Shown: positions 11,814 through 23,500 of the stretch, piece after piece
Numbering within the stretch: position 1 is the first letter of the stretch
How the letters are laid out: every line of letters begins with the position of its first letter
Assembly: GCA_037349105.1 (NCBI GenBank)
Contig: JAYJMM010000034.1
Coordinates: forward strand, 2,728,001-2,792,000
DNA: 64,000 nt
From: Limnomonas spitsbergensis
Taxonomy: Eukaryota > Chlorophyta > Chlorophyceae > Chlamydomonadales
Direction of reading: 5' to 3'
Position numbers and translations under genes: made by a program
Notes under the pieces: model-generated
Databases searched by the model: none
Told to the model about the DNA's origin: nothing
Seen by the model: the letters and a program-made list of their open reading frames with translations, nothing else

Positions 11814-13187
11814 TCAAGTCGGGCGATATTCTGCCCTTTGTCTTAACAAGCCGCCGCCGTGCAAGTCGCCGACGCGCTTCAGGCTCCAAGCAGGAGGCGT
11901 ACGTTGCCAAATAAACGGTTGCCAAATAAAATGACGGGAAGCCGAGCCTCGGCAAGCAATAGAGTGTAGTGAAGTACACTCAAAGTGCATGCGGTTCGTT
12001 TTGCAATCGCGTTACCTTTGGCCAAGTCAATGACGTTACAGAGGTGTAACCCCCTGGGTGTAACCACTGGGCCCAGCTCAAAGAAAGAAAGAGGCTCGGT
12101 AGAATGGGCGCCCAAGTCTCTGGTAGCCTGGAGGGAGAAAAAGACACCATTGTCCGCATCTCCTCTAACTTGAAGGCCTTCCCATTATTGTGCATCTCCA
12201 CAACTAGCCCTCCGCCCGTCTTGCTTCCCCTGTCTTCCTTCTTCCCTTCAACAATGTAGCTCTACTGTACTCGAGGTTCATATTTGTGCACCCTCAAGAG
12301 ATTATTTCTGGTAATTTACGTGTCTGCGCTATCGTTTTTATGATCACGCGGGGTCGAAGTAACTTAAACATTGTCCGCGCAGCGCTTACATCCACCGCGC
12401 AGCAATTTCAAAGGCCGTCGCTTGAGGTCTGGAACATGCAGGAGGGACTGACAGGGGCAAAAGCGATCTGACAGGGGCAAGAGCGATCTGCTGCCAGTGA
12501 AGAAAAGAGGACCGCTCAGTCCCCATACGACTGATTTCCCTGGGAACAATATGGATGCCTTGGACAATGAGGGCTTTGGTACGGCCACAGATTTTGGTTT
12601 TGTTACTACCATTAATATAACCTACCCCCGAGGCTTCACTGGGAGGACCCAGGGACCCTGTCGTACCTGTAGAGGCCCCCTCACTGCCCAGTCAATTTTG
12701 TGATCCCAGACAGCCAAATTAGCGCGCAGCACCCGATTCGGAATTGTTTTACAACGCGCATGATGTGTACGAACCCCTTTTAATGTATAATTTTGCGCAA
12801 AGGCCAACCACCAGTACGGTGTCTAGTTGTCTACAGAAATTGAACTCAGGTTTACTTCCAATCATTAATTTCACCTTTCTCAGAAGTCCACAGCAGGCCG
12901 AACCGATCAGAATTTTGCACACTCCTGAATAAAACCTCTCCTCACCTACCCTGGACCCTCATGCCACTCCACCTACTAACCGCGCTGACCCGCTTCCTCT
13001 TCACCACCCCTCACAGCTGCCAAACCCCTTTGCCCCTCGCCCTCGTCTTCACATCGTCATCATTAGCTCCTCTGGGCCCCACCTCCTGGACAAGTGGAAG
13101 CTCTGAATATCGCCCCCCCTCCCCCCAATATCCATCTTGCATTTTCTACAAAAGACATCATGCACCTCTTTCTAGTGCTTGGAATTT
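11814..13187. other. Unassigned sequence downstream of the retroelement
   Basis: No supported gene. A short direct duplication 'tctgacaggggcaaragcgatctg' spans 12446-12491. Positions 12960-13140 are C-rich on the plus strand with no conserved reading frame. Confidence 0.35.
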
Positions 13188-13237
13188 AACCATTATATGC
13201 CCCGCCCCTCCGCATGGGCCATGGGCATATAATGGTT
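13188..13237. repeat. Hairpin 1: perfect 15-bp inverted repeat
   Basis: The arms aaccattatatgccc (13188-13202) and gggcatataatggtt (13223-13237) are perfectly complementary around a 20-nt loop. It is the first of three hairpins within 290 bp. Confidence 0.8.
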
Positions 13238-13251
13238 ACTGTAGTTGAAGC

Positions 13252-13309
13252 AGGAGGGGTAAGCCACTAGGACATCTTGCGCAAGATGCCCTAGTGGCTT
13301 ACGCCTCCT
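13252..13309. repeat. Hairpin 2: 29-bp palindrome with no spacer
   Basis: The arms 13252-13280 and 13281-13309 pair at 27 of 29 positions, meeting at ttgc|gcaa. The core is taagccactagg / cctagtggctta. A palindrome with no loop in DNA tends to be unstable, so this one is either young or selected. Confidence 0.8.
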
Positions 13310-13411
13310 ACTGGACCTGGTGACCATGGCCCGATGTGAGACGGGTTGAGAACGCATACTCTGACAGGTGTGGTGTTGGCTGATGAAAGCACATGAGACA
13401 CCAAAAGCTCT

Positions 13412-13474
13412 GGCATCCCTTGATGCCTGATTCATAACAGTTGTGAATTAGGCATCAAGGGAATAAGGGTTGCC
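13412..13474. repeat. Hairpin 3: 18-bp inverted repeat
   Basis: The arms 13416-13433 (tcccttgatgcctgattc) and 13445-13462 pair with one mismatch, which is a G-U pair in RNA, around an 11-nt loop. Outer ggca/tgcc bases (13412, 13471) lengthen the stem. Confidence 0.75.
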
Positions 13475-13950
13475 AGAGATGATTGCTGAACGATGCCACC
13501 ATTGGCCACGAATGTTGTGCCATCGATGTACATCTTTTTCATGTGCATATTTCTTCATGTGCCTTGCGCACACAGCACATCATGCATGCCATTACTGACC
13601 TTCTTATGTGCCTAGAGTAGGGCTATTTTTTCTTCTTAGCAACGTCCTTTGGGTCGCCCCCAAGGAGCCCTTCGCCTGAGAATGGGAAGTCAGTATTTGC
13701 CTGTGGAAACCCATAGATTGAAAGGGTTTTAAGTACATTTCCCAATCAAAGGGAAGACCAATGGAAGACCTTGAATTTCCCAATGGATGACTGGTAGATT
13801 GCACAGTATAGAAGCACAGCTGGGCTCCACCTTGGAAGTTACCCATGAGCATAAGCACCGGTAACCAGTTTGCGGACACCTGTGCCATGCATCAGGTACA
13901 ATGCCCTCTTGAACGTACAAAAACCCAAACATTTCAAAGCCCATTGTAGG
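13475..13950. other. Unassigned sequence
   Basis: I see no gene and no clear repeat in this stretch. Several frames are open for 90-95 codons, but none has a recognisable domain. Confidence 0.35.
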
Positions 13951-15068
13951 TTGATGACATAACACCTCTGGGCCCTGCTCAATAGCTGACGTCTCGGCCG
14001 CGTAGGTGCTCAACTACTATCCGGCTACTAAATCCAGAGGCATGCCCCTCCTGGGGCAGAGCGCACTCTACCTCCGAGCCCAACCCTGCTTTCTCTTAGT
14101 CGTCCACAGGCCACTGTTGTTCCTCATACTCTGTCCCTCCCCCCTCCATTGACTAGACGTTTTAAGACTGGCTTCATGGTTCAGACCGAATTCAAAGTTG
14201 CATGACATGAATTCAAGACGAGGATTATGGCTTACTGCAGTATACAATCTGCCAACAGGGTCATGCCATGGTGGGCAGCAACTGCTGGATCTCAATTAAG
14301 GAATGCTTGATGGGTAGTAGCCCCAAACATACCGGTACATGGTCCTGTCTGTTGAAGGTTGACATGCAAGGTTGCCGATCAACTGCGCAGACCGCAGACC
14401 TCAAATGAAATTGTCGGATAGCGTCGTGTAATGGTGGTACCCAAATACCCGTGATGGATTCGCGGGAAGGGCTGCTTAATGCAGATCCGACGGTAGTGCT
14501 TCAATCTCAACTTATCTTGAGCATTCGAAATTGTTGATGGGAAGAAATAATGGCCGACATGTGCTTTCAGAAATTTGTCTCTGCCAAGAAGGCGCAGATC
14601 AGCAGATGCAGATTTGACTGACGAGTTCCGCGTCCACACCTTCCTCCGGCCTTCTTCCCACCTGCCAATCACCTCCTGCCCTCTGTCCATTTCCCCATAT
14701 ATCTAAGGGCCAAATATCTTAAGCTTGACCCCCCAGGCCCCAGATGCATGCCAGTATGTAGCTGAAAGTAGCTGGCGTGCAAAGCAAATAGTACTGGTAC
14801 TGGTAGGTCAGGTCTTGGCTATACCGACATTTATCCAGGAGCAGGGGTTGAATTCTCCTTTGTTCAGGCCTTGACCCTACAGGGGCGAGGAACCTTCCCA
14901 CTGCCTCTCCTCCTATGTGTGTGGGGGGGGAATACATTATTTCTGCTTCCACCCTTTCTTTCCTGCCCCCTCTTAAATCAACACTCCTTCTCCCAGCTTC
15001 ACTGTTGGACGCCCACGTGGCGCCTGCTTGAGCAGGGCCAAGAGATGTAAGTTGTAACGTCATTGACC
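13951..15068. mobile_element. Family A element, 1.1 kb, paired inverted ends
   Basis: The left end 13951-14014 and the right end 15003-15068 are inverted copies of the family A terminus. The right end carries a small duplication (gtaagttgtaacgtcattg). The interior differs from that of the element at 2313-2963 and has no recognised coding region. The same ends enclosing different interiors is typical of MITE families that pick up new sequence. Confidence 0.55.
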
Positions 15069-15289
15069 TAGAAGTGGGCTGCGGCAGATACATGCACAAT
15101 GGCTAAAGCAAGCTAAAATGAATGACTATAATGTGCAGCTCGTTTTTATCAGTAGCTCTCAAATGCTGCAGCATCTGCTGCCTACGCCCAGCGTCAAGCT
15201 GCCGCTTATGTGTGAATGGCGGTCAGTCAGCTGCAGCGCCGTGGACACCACCTCATCCAGCAGTGTTGGGCATTTTTGGCATCCACAGT

Positions 15290-15350
15290 GAATGACGTCA
15301 CACCTCTGGGCCCTGCTGGATAAGGCTCAGCCGCGTGGTCGCCTAACTTA
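15290..15350 (+). mobile_element. Family A end, solitary
   Basis: It reads aatgacgtcacacctctggg and continues through ccctgctggataaggctcag to gcctaactta. No inverted partner lies within the next kilobase in the expected orientation. Confidence 0.5.
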
Positions 15351-15489
15351 AGGGCATCCACTAAGTAGAAACGTGCAGAAGGCCACCGACATTGACATAC
15401 ACATTCCCCGAGGTGCCGCAGCCTTTGCCCAAATGAAGACTGCTTGGCTGAATGTCATCGCTTGAGGTGCCCCTGCTGGTCTTGCTATC

Positions 15490-15590
15490 CGATTGGTTCC
15501 AAACTGAACCAGCCTATGGACAGTGGCCCAAGCAGCAGGGCTTGCTGCACCGGGCCACCCCCGCCATAGGCCGTGTCGTAGCTGTAGCCC
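15490..15590 (-). mobile_element. Family B (SINE-like) repeat
   Basis: Copy of the ~120-bp dispersed family B. In consensus it starts cagctacaattcagctacat, passes tggtgcagcaagccctgctg and cttgggccaccggc, and ends near aggccggtccaggtttggtc plus 'cccatcggcccagtgg'. About 16 copies lie in the window in both orientations, in introns and between genes. Several copies have tandem gtagctgaatt units at one end, like the simple-repeat tail of a SINE. No internal RNA polymerase III boxes were clear. Confidence 0.5.
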
Positions 15591-15848
15591 CTTAATACAA
15601 TCAGTGTCGTGGATCATGCTGAGCCGGGTCAGAGCAGGGGGGGCACCTGAGCCAGCCACTGATACGGAAGAACACCAGCCCTGGGACACATAATTGCCGT
15701 ACGATGCTCTGTAAACATGCATTTATCGTTTGGATGGCTGCTACCACAGATACATCAATTTAGTAACAAGGGCCTGCCAAACGCCCGCTTCTGTTGTCTA
15801 TAAATGAAGTTGACTGTATTGTTGGACGGGACCGGTTGAATAAATCTG

Positions 15849-15912
15849 TCAATGACGTCACTCCTCTGGGCCATGCACAAGAAGGCTCAGCCGCGTGGGC
15901 GCCCAACTGTTC
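15849..15912 (+). mobile_element. Family A end, solitary, with purine-rich flank
   Basis: Family A terminus running from tcaatgacgtcactcctctg to gcgcccaactgttc. The following A/G-rich stretch (to about 15975) resembles those after the ends at 2313 and 51554, so these three share more than the terminus. Confidence 0.5.
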
Positions 15913-16414
15913 AGATGGGGGAAAATGAAGAAAAACTAAGAGGAAGAGGGAACACAAAAGAAAAGAACAAAAGGAGAGGCCGGGAAGGCAAATAAGTCCG
16001 ACGGCATAAACCAGGACCAGTTGAATAAACCTGTGTACGCGTCCAGGTTCCCACTACAACCGGAGCTTGTGGACCTATATGGCCACACTACCCTAGCCAT
16101 AATGCAGTTGATCCTGGAATCCAGATCTCTGTTACAGATCTCTTTTGACGCTCTGCAAGCCCTTCCATTCTCGAAATGAACATCAGCATCGACAGGCCGC
16201 CTGTACAGCCTATTCTGCCCTGCGGGCCCTGTCCCTACGATGTCCCCACAGGCTGTACACTGAGACATCTAGCAAATTCTGTTTATTAGCTCTCTTCCGT
16301 CATGTATCCTTATAATGTTCTCACAAAGCACACTCGCAAAACGGTCGTATACCTGCACAGGGAGAGGCGGAAACAACAGGATAAGCATACATGCAGCTAA
16401 TGCGTGCGAGAATC
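15913..16414. other. Unassigned sequence
   Basis: Apart from the purine-rich family A flank at its left edge, I see no gene or repeat here. It leads into the 44-bp satellite. Confidence 0.35.
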
Positions 16415-17795
16415 AGGTGACAGGATGGGCATGCCAGCAGCCAAAATAAGTATGAGTCAAGCAACAGGATGGGCATGCCAGCAGCCAAAATAAGTATGAG
16501 TCAAGCAACAGGATGGGCATGCCAGCAGCCAATATAAGTATGAGTCAAACAACAGATGGGCATGCCAGCAGCCAATGCAAGCATCAGTCAAGCAACAGGA
16601 TGGGCATGCCAGCAGCCAATACAAGCATCAGTCAAGTAACAGGATGGGCATGCCAGCAGCCAATACAAGCATCAGTCAAGCAACAGGATGGGCATGCCAG
16701 CAGCCAATACAAGCATCAGTCAAGCAACAGGATGGACATGCCAGCAGCCAATACAAGCATCAGTCAAGCAACAGGATGGGCATGCCAGCAGCCAAAATAA
16801 GTATGAGTCAAGCAACAGGATGGGCATGCCAGCAGCCAAAATAAGTATGAGTCAAGCAACAGGATGGGCATGCCAGCAGCCAACATAAGTATGAGTCAAG
16901 CAACAGGATGGGCATGCCAGCAGCCAATATAAGTATGAGTCAAGCAACAGATGGGCATGCCAGCAGTCAATATAAGTATGAGTCAAGCAACATGATAAGC
17001 ATGCCAGCAGCCCAGACAAGCATCACTCAAGCAACAGGATGGGCATGCCAGCAGCCAATACAAGTATGAGTCAAGCAACAGGATGGGCATGCCAGCAGCC
17101 AACATAAGTATGAGTCAAGCAACAGGATGGGCATGCCAGCAGCCAATATAAGTATGAGTCAAGCAACATGATAAGCATGCCAGCAGCCCAGACAAGGATC
17201 ACTCAAGCAACAGGATGGGCATGCCAGCAGCCAATACAAGCATCAGTCGAGCAACAGGATGGGCATGCCAGAAGCCAATACAAGCATCAGTCAAGCAACA
17301 GGATGGGCATGCCAGCAGCCAATACAAGCATCAGTCAAGCAACAGGATGGACATGCCAGCAGCCAATACAAGCATCAGTCAAGCAACAGGATGGGCATGC
17401 CAGCAGCCAATACAAGCATCAGTCAAGCAACAGGATGGGCATGCCAGCAGCCAATACAAGCATCAGTCAAGCAACAGGATGGGCATGCCAGCAGCCAATA
17501 CAAGCATCAGTCAAGCAACAGGATGGGCATGCCAGCAGCCAATATAAGTATGAGTCAAACAACAGATGGGCATGCCAGCAGCCAATACAAGCATCAGTCA
17601 AGCAACAGGATGGACATGCCAGCAGCCAATACAAGCATCAGTCAAGCAACAGGATGGGCAAGCCAGCAGCCAATACAAGCATCAGTCAAGCAACAGGATG
17701 GGCATGCCAGAAGCCAATACAAGCATCAGTCAAGCAACAGGATGGGCAAGCCAGCAGCCAATACAAGCATCAGTCAAGCAACAGGATGGGGATAT
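16415..17795. repeat. 44-bp satellite, about 31 units, two subtypes
   Basis: The unit is caggatgggcatgccagcag plus ccaatacaagcatcagtcaa plus gcaa. One subtype has ccaatacaagcatcagtc and the other ccaaaataagtatgagtc. They form blocks: the second subtype at the left edge and in the middle, the first elsewhere. A third variant with 'catgataagcatgccagcagcccagacaag' occurs twice (about 16990 and 17168). Because 44 is not a multiple of 3 and the unit lacks stops, all plus frames stay open; this does not indicate coding. Confidence 0.9.
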
Positions 17796-17944
17796 CTGTA
17801 CTCGTCCCGCAACATGGTATGCATGACTCAAGCAATAAACTACATCTTCAGGACCAAGCATTTATCCACAATTCATAATTCCCCAGGCTGCTGGAGCTTT
17901 TGGTGCGTACATGTGCTGTTTTTATCGTTCTTGGTGATGTTTCA

Positions 17945-18075
17945 GCTACAATTTAGCTGCGTCACGGCCGTGGGGGCTGGTGCAGTTAGCCCCGCTGCTT
18001 GGGCCACCGGCTGCAGAGGCCGATCAGGTTTTCATCCCCATCCTCCCAGTGGTCGCCCCCCCCGGCAGACCCCCA
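17945..18075 (+). mobile_element. Family B repeat
   Basis: Nearly full copy beginning cagctacaatttagctgcgt and ending near cccagtggtcgc, just downstream of the 3' end of the minus-strand dehydrogenase gene. Confidence 0.55.
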
Positions 18076-18202
18076 AAGGTGGTCAGGAACTATGGCATGC
18101 ACTTAACACGGCAGGCCGATCTAGAGACGAGTAGACGACCCCGGGCCGAAGCAGTCTGTCTGAAAGCGCAGATAGCAATTTTAAAAGATTATTGATATAC
18201 TT

Positions 18203-20246
18203 TCAAATCCAGCCCAGTCTAAGAGAGTCGATTCCTGACCCGAGCACCACTACAGGGGTCTGCAGCAGTGCCTGACGAATGCTTGCACAAGAAGGGCCAG
18301 TGGCGGCAAATCCCACCTCATGTGTTATCGTCCCCGTATGCGGAAGCGCTAGGACTCTCGGGTGCTGGTATAAAGCCTCCGAGGGGTCTGCAGGCTCCTG
18401 CCAGTGCACATCCAGGCCCACACCGCCGATATGGCCGCGCTGCAGCGCTCGGATGAGGGCATCCTTGACCAGGACGTCCCCCCGTGAGCAGTTGACCACC
18501 AGGACGCCCGGCCGCATCATGGCCAGCTCCTTGTCCCCAATGAGGCCGCTGGTGAGGGCCGTCAGGGGGCAGTGGATGCTGATGATGTGGCAGCTGCTGA
18601 GCAGTTGCTCGAATTCACTTCGGCTGGAGGTCGAGGTCACACCCAGAACCTACAGCCGGTTCAGAGTAGGGGAGCGACAAATGACAGATCAAGGGTGGGA
18701 TTTCATAAATTGAGGGCACACCCAGACCTACAACGATCAAGGCAGGGGAGCCAAAAAGTGTGAATTCAGAGAAGGTGTGTCTGCGCTGCCCCAACGCCTT
18801 CAATTAAGGCAAAACAGAGGGTGGAACACCTCCTAGAGACTCCAGCACCTTTTCCCACCAACGGATGTGCTTGGTCGCCTCCTACCTCCATACCCAGGCC
18901 GTGGGCTGCTGCCTGAAGGCACAATCCAATGCTGCCCATGCCGATGATGCCCAGCGTTTTCCCCTTGAGCTCCATGCCGATCGGCTCTCCGATGCGACGC
19001 GCCAGGAAGACTTGCTGCGCCTCCCTGGCCCGACGAGCCAACATGAGGATCAGCATGAGTGCTGCCTCGGCCACGCTCTGTGAATTAGATCCTGGAGGAG
19101 TGCAGGGATGAGGATCAGTATGAACCTGGTATGGACACTGCCTTGGAAATGTTTTCAAGAATAGGTTCTGCCAGAGTTCAGGGATGAGGATCAGCATGAG
19201 CGCTGCCTCCGCCACGCTCTGTGAATTATATTTTGGAGGAGTGCAGGGATGAGGATCTGCATGAACACTGCCCCGGCAAAGTCTTCAAGATTAGGTTCTG
19301 CCAGAGTTCACGGATGAGGATCAGCATGAGCGCTGCCTCCGCCACGCTCTGTGAATTAGATCCTGGAGGAGTGCAGGAATGAAGATCAGCAAAAGCTTTC
19401 TGTGGATTTGATCCTGGAGGAGTGCAGGGATGAGGATCTGTATGAACACTGCCTTGGCCACGTTTTAAGGATGAGATCCTGAAGGGATAACTGCCCTATC
19501 GCGCTGGCTGTCACATTCTGAAATCCTTGCATTCTCCGGGACCCAAGGAACCTTCATGGCCGAGATATATTTGTACATGTTCGTTCGACCATGCAAAGTA
19601 TGTTTGCCTGTGTGCGACCTCGGCAAATCAGGCTTGTCAGACAGCATCATGCATGCATGAATGGCTGACCAGCATCTGCAAAGCAAGCAGTCATGTCCTA
19701 CTAACCAACACAATGTGCATGCCGAGGTTGCATCCTTTCATGCCACTCTGATTGCCAGTTCCATGCCTTGGCTGTGATTGATCAGGTGTAGAGGTGCTTC
19801 CACAAGCCTGAACATGCCTCGCCATGTACCCCTAGTATTTTGTCCCTCATCTCAACCTAAGACGAGGAGATGCATGGCCTGCCCATGCGTACCATGCATA
19901 AGACAAGGAGATACCTGCCTTGCCCATGCGTACCTGGCGCAATGGTCACGGGGATGGAGAGCTCCCGCGCAACTTCCAGCGCTATGTTGTCATGCCCAGC
20001 AGCCGGCTGTGCGATCAGTTTGCACTTGGTGGCGGCGCGTATCACAGACTCGCCCACACTTCCAGTTGTAGGTATTAGCACATCTGAATCTCTAACTTGC
20101 TGCTCTAGAGGCTGGGAGGGGTCCATGCGCTTGAGCTTTGCCCAGGGGGGCAGGATGGCTTCCAACCTGTCTGCAACTGTCAGCCATCCGTCGTAACACC
20201 ACATCACCTCCCATTGAGGCATGGAATTGAACAAGGGAGTGCACAT
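18203..20246 (-). CDS. D-isomer-specific 2-hydroxyacid dehydrogenase, 321 aa, three exons
   Basis: Exons: 20246-19934, 19091-18886, 18649-18203. Joined, they encode 321 residues from ATG to stop in frame, with GT-AG introns. Residues 1-105 form the split catalytic domain (LIPTTGSVGESVI...KLIAQPAAGHDNIAL). Next come NSQSVAE (107-113) and the NAD(P)-binding Rossmann motif GMGSIG (155-160). The catalytic triad is present: Arg229 in NCSRGDVL, Glu258 in DVHWQEP and His277 in ALPHTG. The family reduces or oxidises 2-keto/2-hydroxy acids (phosphoglycerate, glyoxylate, hydroxypyruvate). It looks closest to the plant At1g72190-type group, whose substrate is not firmly known. I see no acidic residue at the end of beta-2, which may mean NADPH preference (inference). 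No clear targeting peptide. It lies head to head with GCP4, and intron 1 holds worn copies of exon 2's start. Confidence 0.93.
19092..19460 (-). repeat. Tandem worn copies of the exon 2 acceptor and exon start
   Basis: Upstream of the live acceptor (CTCCAG at 19097-19092) intron 1 contains further copies of the segment spanning acceptor and early exon: about 19190-19240, 19315-19375 and 19395-19435. Each has tgcactcctccaG-aT followed by bases matching the SQSVAEAALMLIL coding sequence. The copies have lost splice or frame features to differing degrees. Confidence 0.75.
19862..19935 (-). repeat. Tandem duplication at the donor of intron 1
   Basis: On the minus strand the donor region GGTACGCATGGGCA..., with the following ~27 bp (ATCTCCT-GTCTTA), is repeated once directly downstream at ~41-bp spacing. 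Confidence 0.65.
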
Positions 20247-20558
20247 TTCCGGCTTACTTCAGAGCAGAGCTTGGGGTGAAGCCATTTATTTTGCTTGGAC
20301 TTATAACTAGCGGGGTAAAGCCATGCTGGTATGCGCATGCGGCCTGTGTCAAGAGTGTGAGGAGGTGTGGATATCTAAAACTCTCTTGGAATTTCAGATT
20401 ACTAGGGGCCTTCGATGTGCTGAAAACAAACATCGAATAACGAAGACGGGAATGGCAACTTCATCGAGTCCGACTCGGTACTCGTTTTTGAATACTTGAA
20501 AACCACAGGCTAGCAACAAGCATCAAACACCTCTCTATCATTTACGCCGCTGAACATT
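20247..20558. promoter_or_regulatory. Shared upstream region of two divergent genes
   Basis: Only 312 bp separate the ATG of the dehydrogenase (minus, 20246) from the predicted ATG of GCP4 (plus, 20559), so both promoters and both 5'UTRs must fit here. No unambiguous TATA box or known element was recognised. The gap suggests a bidirectional promoter. Confidence 0.5.
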
Positions 20559-23500
20559 ATGACTGTGACAACACTGGGATACTCGAATGTCCTACAAGAA
20601 CTACTGATGTGCCTGGCAGGGTTTAGCGGGGACGTCTTCATTGAGCAAAACGCGCCAGGGTGCGTACTACCTCGAAAAGCTGGTTGGTACGGCCTACAAA
20701 CTCATTCAAATCCGCAGGATTGCGTCCCATCGCGAGGTGCCTGCGCCTGGTGAGGGTCGGCTTCAGTTGGCCAAGGACTTGACATGGGTGGAGGAGCCTG
20801 AGAGGTATCGCCACGGGGTGTACCAGCATGCATGGGAACCGGCCGCAAGCCCTGCGTCATTTTTAAAGCCTATTGGATGCTTGCATGGCCGCAGCTTGGC
20901 ATTCCTTCCCATGGGTTGCGCGCCCATGCGCCATGCCCCATCCGCAGGGCGATCCTAGACTCCCTAGCTCAGCTCGGCTTCCACTTCAAAGCCGTCACCA
21001 TCTTCATAGAGGAGGAGTCGGGTGGTGCTGATGGGGGCCTTGGGACGAACAGCGGCTCCATGTACTGCCGAGCACTCACATCTGGGTTACAGGGTGAGGC
21101 CTGCCACACTTCGAGCATTGCTGATTTCAGTGCATACCATCCCAGCGTCAATGGGCAGCCGGGCAGCCACCCCTGGGCCGATGGGGACCAAACCTTAACC
21201 GGCCTGCGGCTGGTGACCCAAGCAACAGGGCTTGCTGCTCCAAGCCTCGCCATCCGGAAGCCACGTTGTGGCTGAAGTGTAGCTGAAGTGTGGCGTCCTC
21301 GCGTTCTTCTGCGCTGATGCTCTTCCTGTCGCCGACTTCTCCGCTGCTTGCACCACTGCAGAGCTGCTGGATGTGTATCGGGCAAAGCTGCTGGAGGTAC
21401 AGCAGCTGGTCATGGGGCCACACCTGCCCGTGCTGTCCCGGCTGCAGTACCTGCTCGCTGACTTCCAGGTATGGCCTGCTTCACAGCATCGGATTGATAG
21501 CGCAGCAACTGGAGCAAACAACTCTGAAAGTAAATGTGATCCCGAAATGGACTACCACGCTGACATACAGCTTTATGCAGTCTGGTATAGACTTAGCTGC
21601 CACCTTCCCTTGGTCTGGCGCACACTAAAATAGACCCCACCGCTCTCCCTCCCAGGTCCTCCTCCCCGAGGCTCACAAGCTGGCCTTCGACGCCCAACGG
21701 CTGCGTCGCAAGGACTTCAAGGGCAGCGAGCTTATCGCGTTGCTGCACTCCCTGGCGCGCTGCGGCTCCCCCGTGATGCAGTCATGCATGCAGCGCCTGC
21801 TGTGGCACTGCAACCAGGTGCTGCTCAAGCAGCTGTCCTCCTGGTGAGAGCGGATCCGCTGGGTCCGAGTCAGATCCGTGTCAGATCTGCTGGATCCGAG
21901 TCAGACCTCGTGGTTGGATCTGACGCGCTGGCCTGTTATGGGATGGGAGAGGAGGAGGCTGAGTGAGGGAGAGCCTCTTATTTGAGGGGGATACCCTGGA
22001 CCTGAAACCCGTAACCCTAACCCTAAACCCTAAACCCTAAACCTTGAACCCTGAACCCTGAACCCTGTGAGGGTGAGTCTCGTGTGGGGGGGAAGGGGGG
22101 GAGAGGCTTCAGGCCTTTCCAAAGTTGTGATAGCTGCCGTGCTCTGCTGGCCCCTGCCAACAGCTGCCAGCGGGTGCCGGCCGAGGTGCCGGTCACTTGC
22201 CGGCCCCCGCCATCTGCTGCCAGCCCAGTTGCCGGCCCCTATTACCAGCTGGCAGCCCTTGCCAGCAGTGCGCTTGCAGCCTTGGTTAGCAGCTGCCGAT
22301 AGGGCCTACTGGGGGTTTTCCACCGCGAAGGGCAAGGTTTTAGCATAGTAATGCACAAACATGAAGGATTTGGGAGGTTTCCACCGCAAAACGGCCGCGC
22401 ATGGCTCTCAATGGTACAGCGCCCGGTGTTGGAATGTGTGGATTTATGATTTACATGTGTGGTTTTGGATGTGTGGACATTTATGTACATGTGTGGACGT
22501 GGAGTGAGGGAGCTGGCGTTGGGTGACGAGAGGGGTCCTCTGCTATGGAGGTGTCTGGCTGTCCCGCCCGTCTGGCGTCCGCCAGTCATTCATTCATTCA
22601 ACACTTTTTCTTTTCCAGTGAATATCACCCCCCAAACACATATCACTTATTAATTTAAGCCAGTGCTGTGCCGATTACGGTCCTTACGGTGGCTGAATTA
22701 CGTAGCTGAATTCAGTCACCTTAATTTCAAGGCAAATTCAGCTACTTTACCAGTAAAGGACCGTAATTACTCACACCATTTATAAAGTACGGCGCAAGTG
22801 CACAGCACTGATTAAATCACATCATTCACTTCCCCCAGGATGGTCCACGGCCTGCTGCTGGACCCCTTCCAAGAGTCCTTCATCGGGAGCAGCAGCCAGG
22901 CCACAGCTGCTCCGCTGCCACCTCAGCAGCAGGCAGCAGCAATGGTGCGCTGGGCTGTAGACGTGGGGTGTGTGTGCAGATGGCTGCTGATGCTGCTGGC
23001 TTGTGCTTTCACGTAGATGGTGCGCTGGGCTGTAGGCATGGCCAATGAGAGAAGCTCCAACTTGGCTTTAGCCCTTCCGTGGTGGCCCTGGACCAGGGTG
23101 TATGATCGTGGGATGTGCGCGGAGGTGGCTGCCGATGCCGCTGACTTGTGCTTTCACGTGGGTCCTGCTGGCTTGTGCTTTCTAGTTGGGCCAGGGCTTG
23201 GGTGGGGAGTTGGGCCAGGGCTTGTGCTTTCTAGTTGGGCCTGGGCTTGGGTGGGGACTGGACATAAAACAGCCGGTGCTGGTGGCTCTTGCTTTCGCAT
23301 CTGGCCAGGGCTTGGGGGGGAGTCTGGACAGAAAGCGGCCTGATGAGATGAGGTCATTGGGTAGCTGATTTAGGGGTTTGGCGTGGGGTCAGTGTCAGGG
23401 TTTAAGGGGGTTCAGTTTAGGGTTGAGGGTTGGGCATGTGGGTCGAATGGTGTGCTCGGTCATTGTTGTGTCGGCAAGCCTGGTCGACGTTTGATTGAGT

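Noticed and set aside
16415..17795. CRISPR-like array
   Set aside because: No distinct repeat and spacer; units are continuous and the genome is eukaryotic.
17168..18134. Long plus-strand open frames of 236 and 291 codons
   Set aside because: They are translations of the 44-bp satellite in different frames; all frames are open there.
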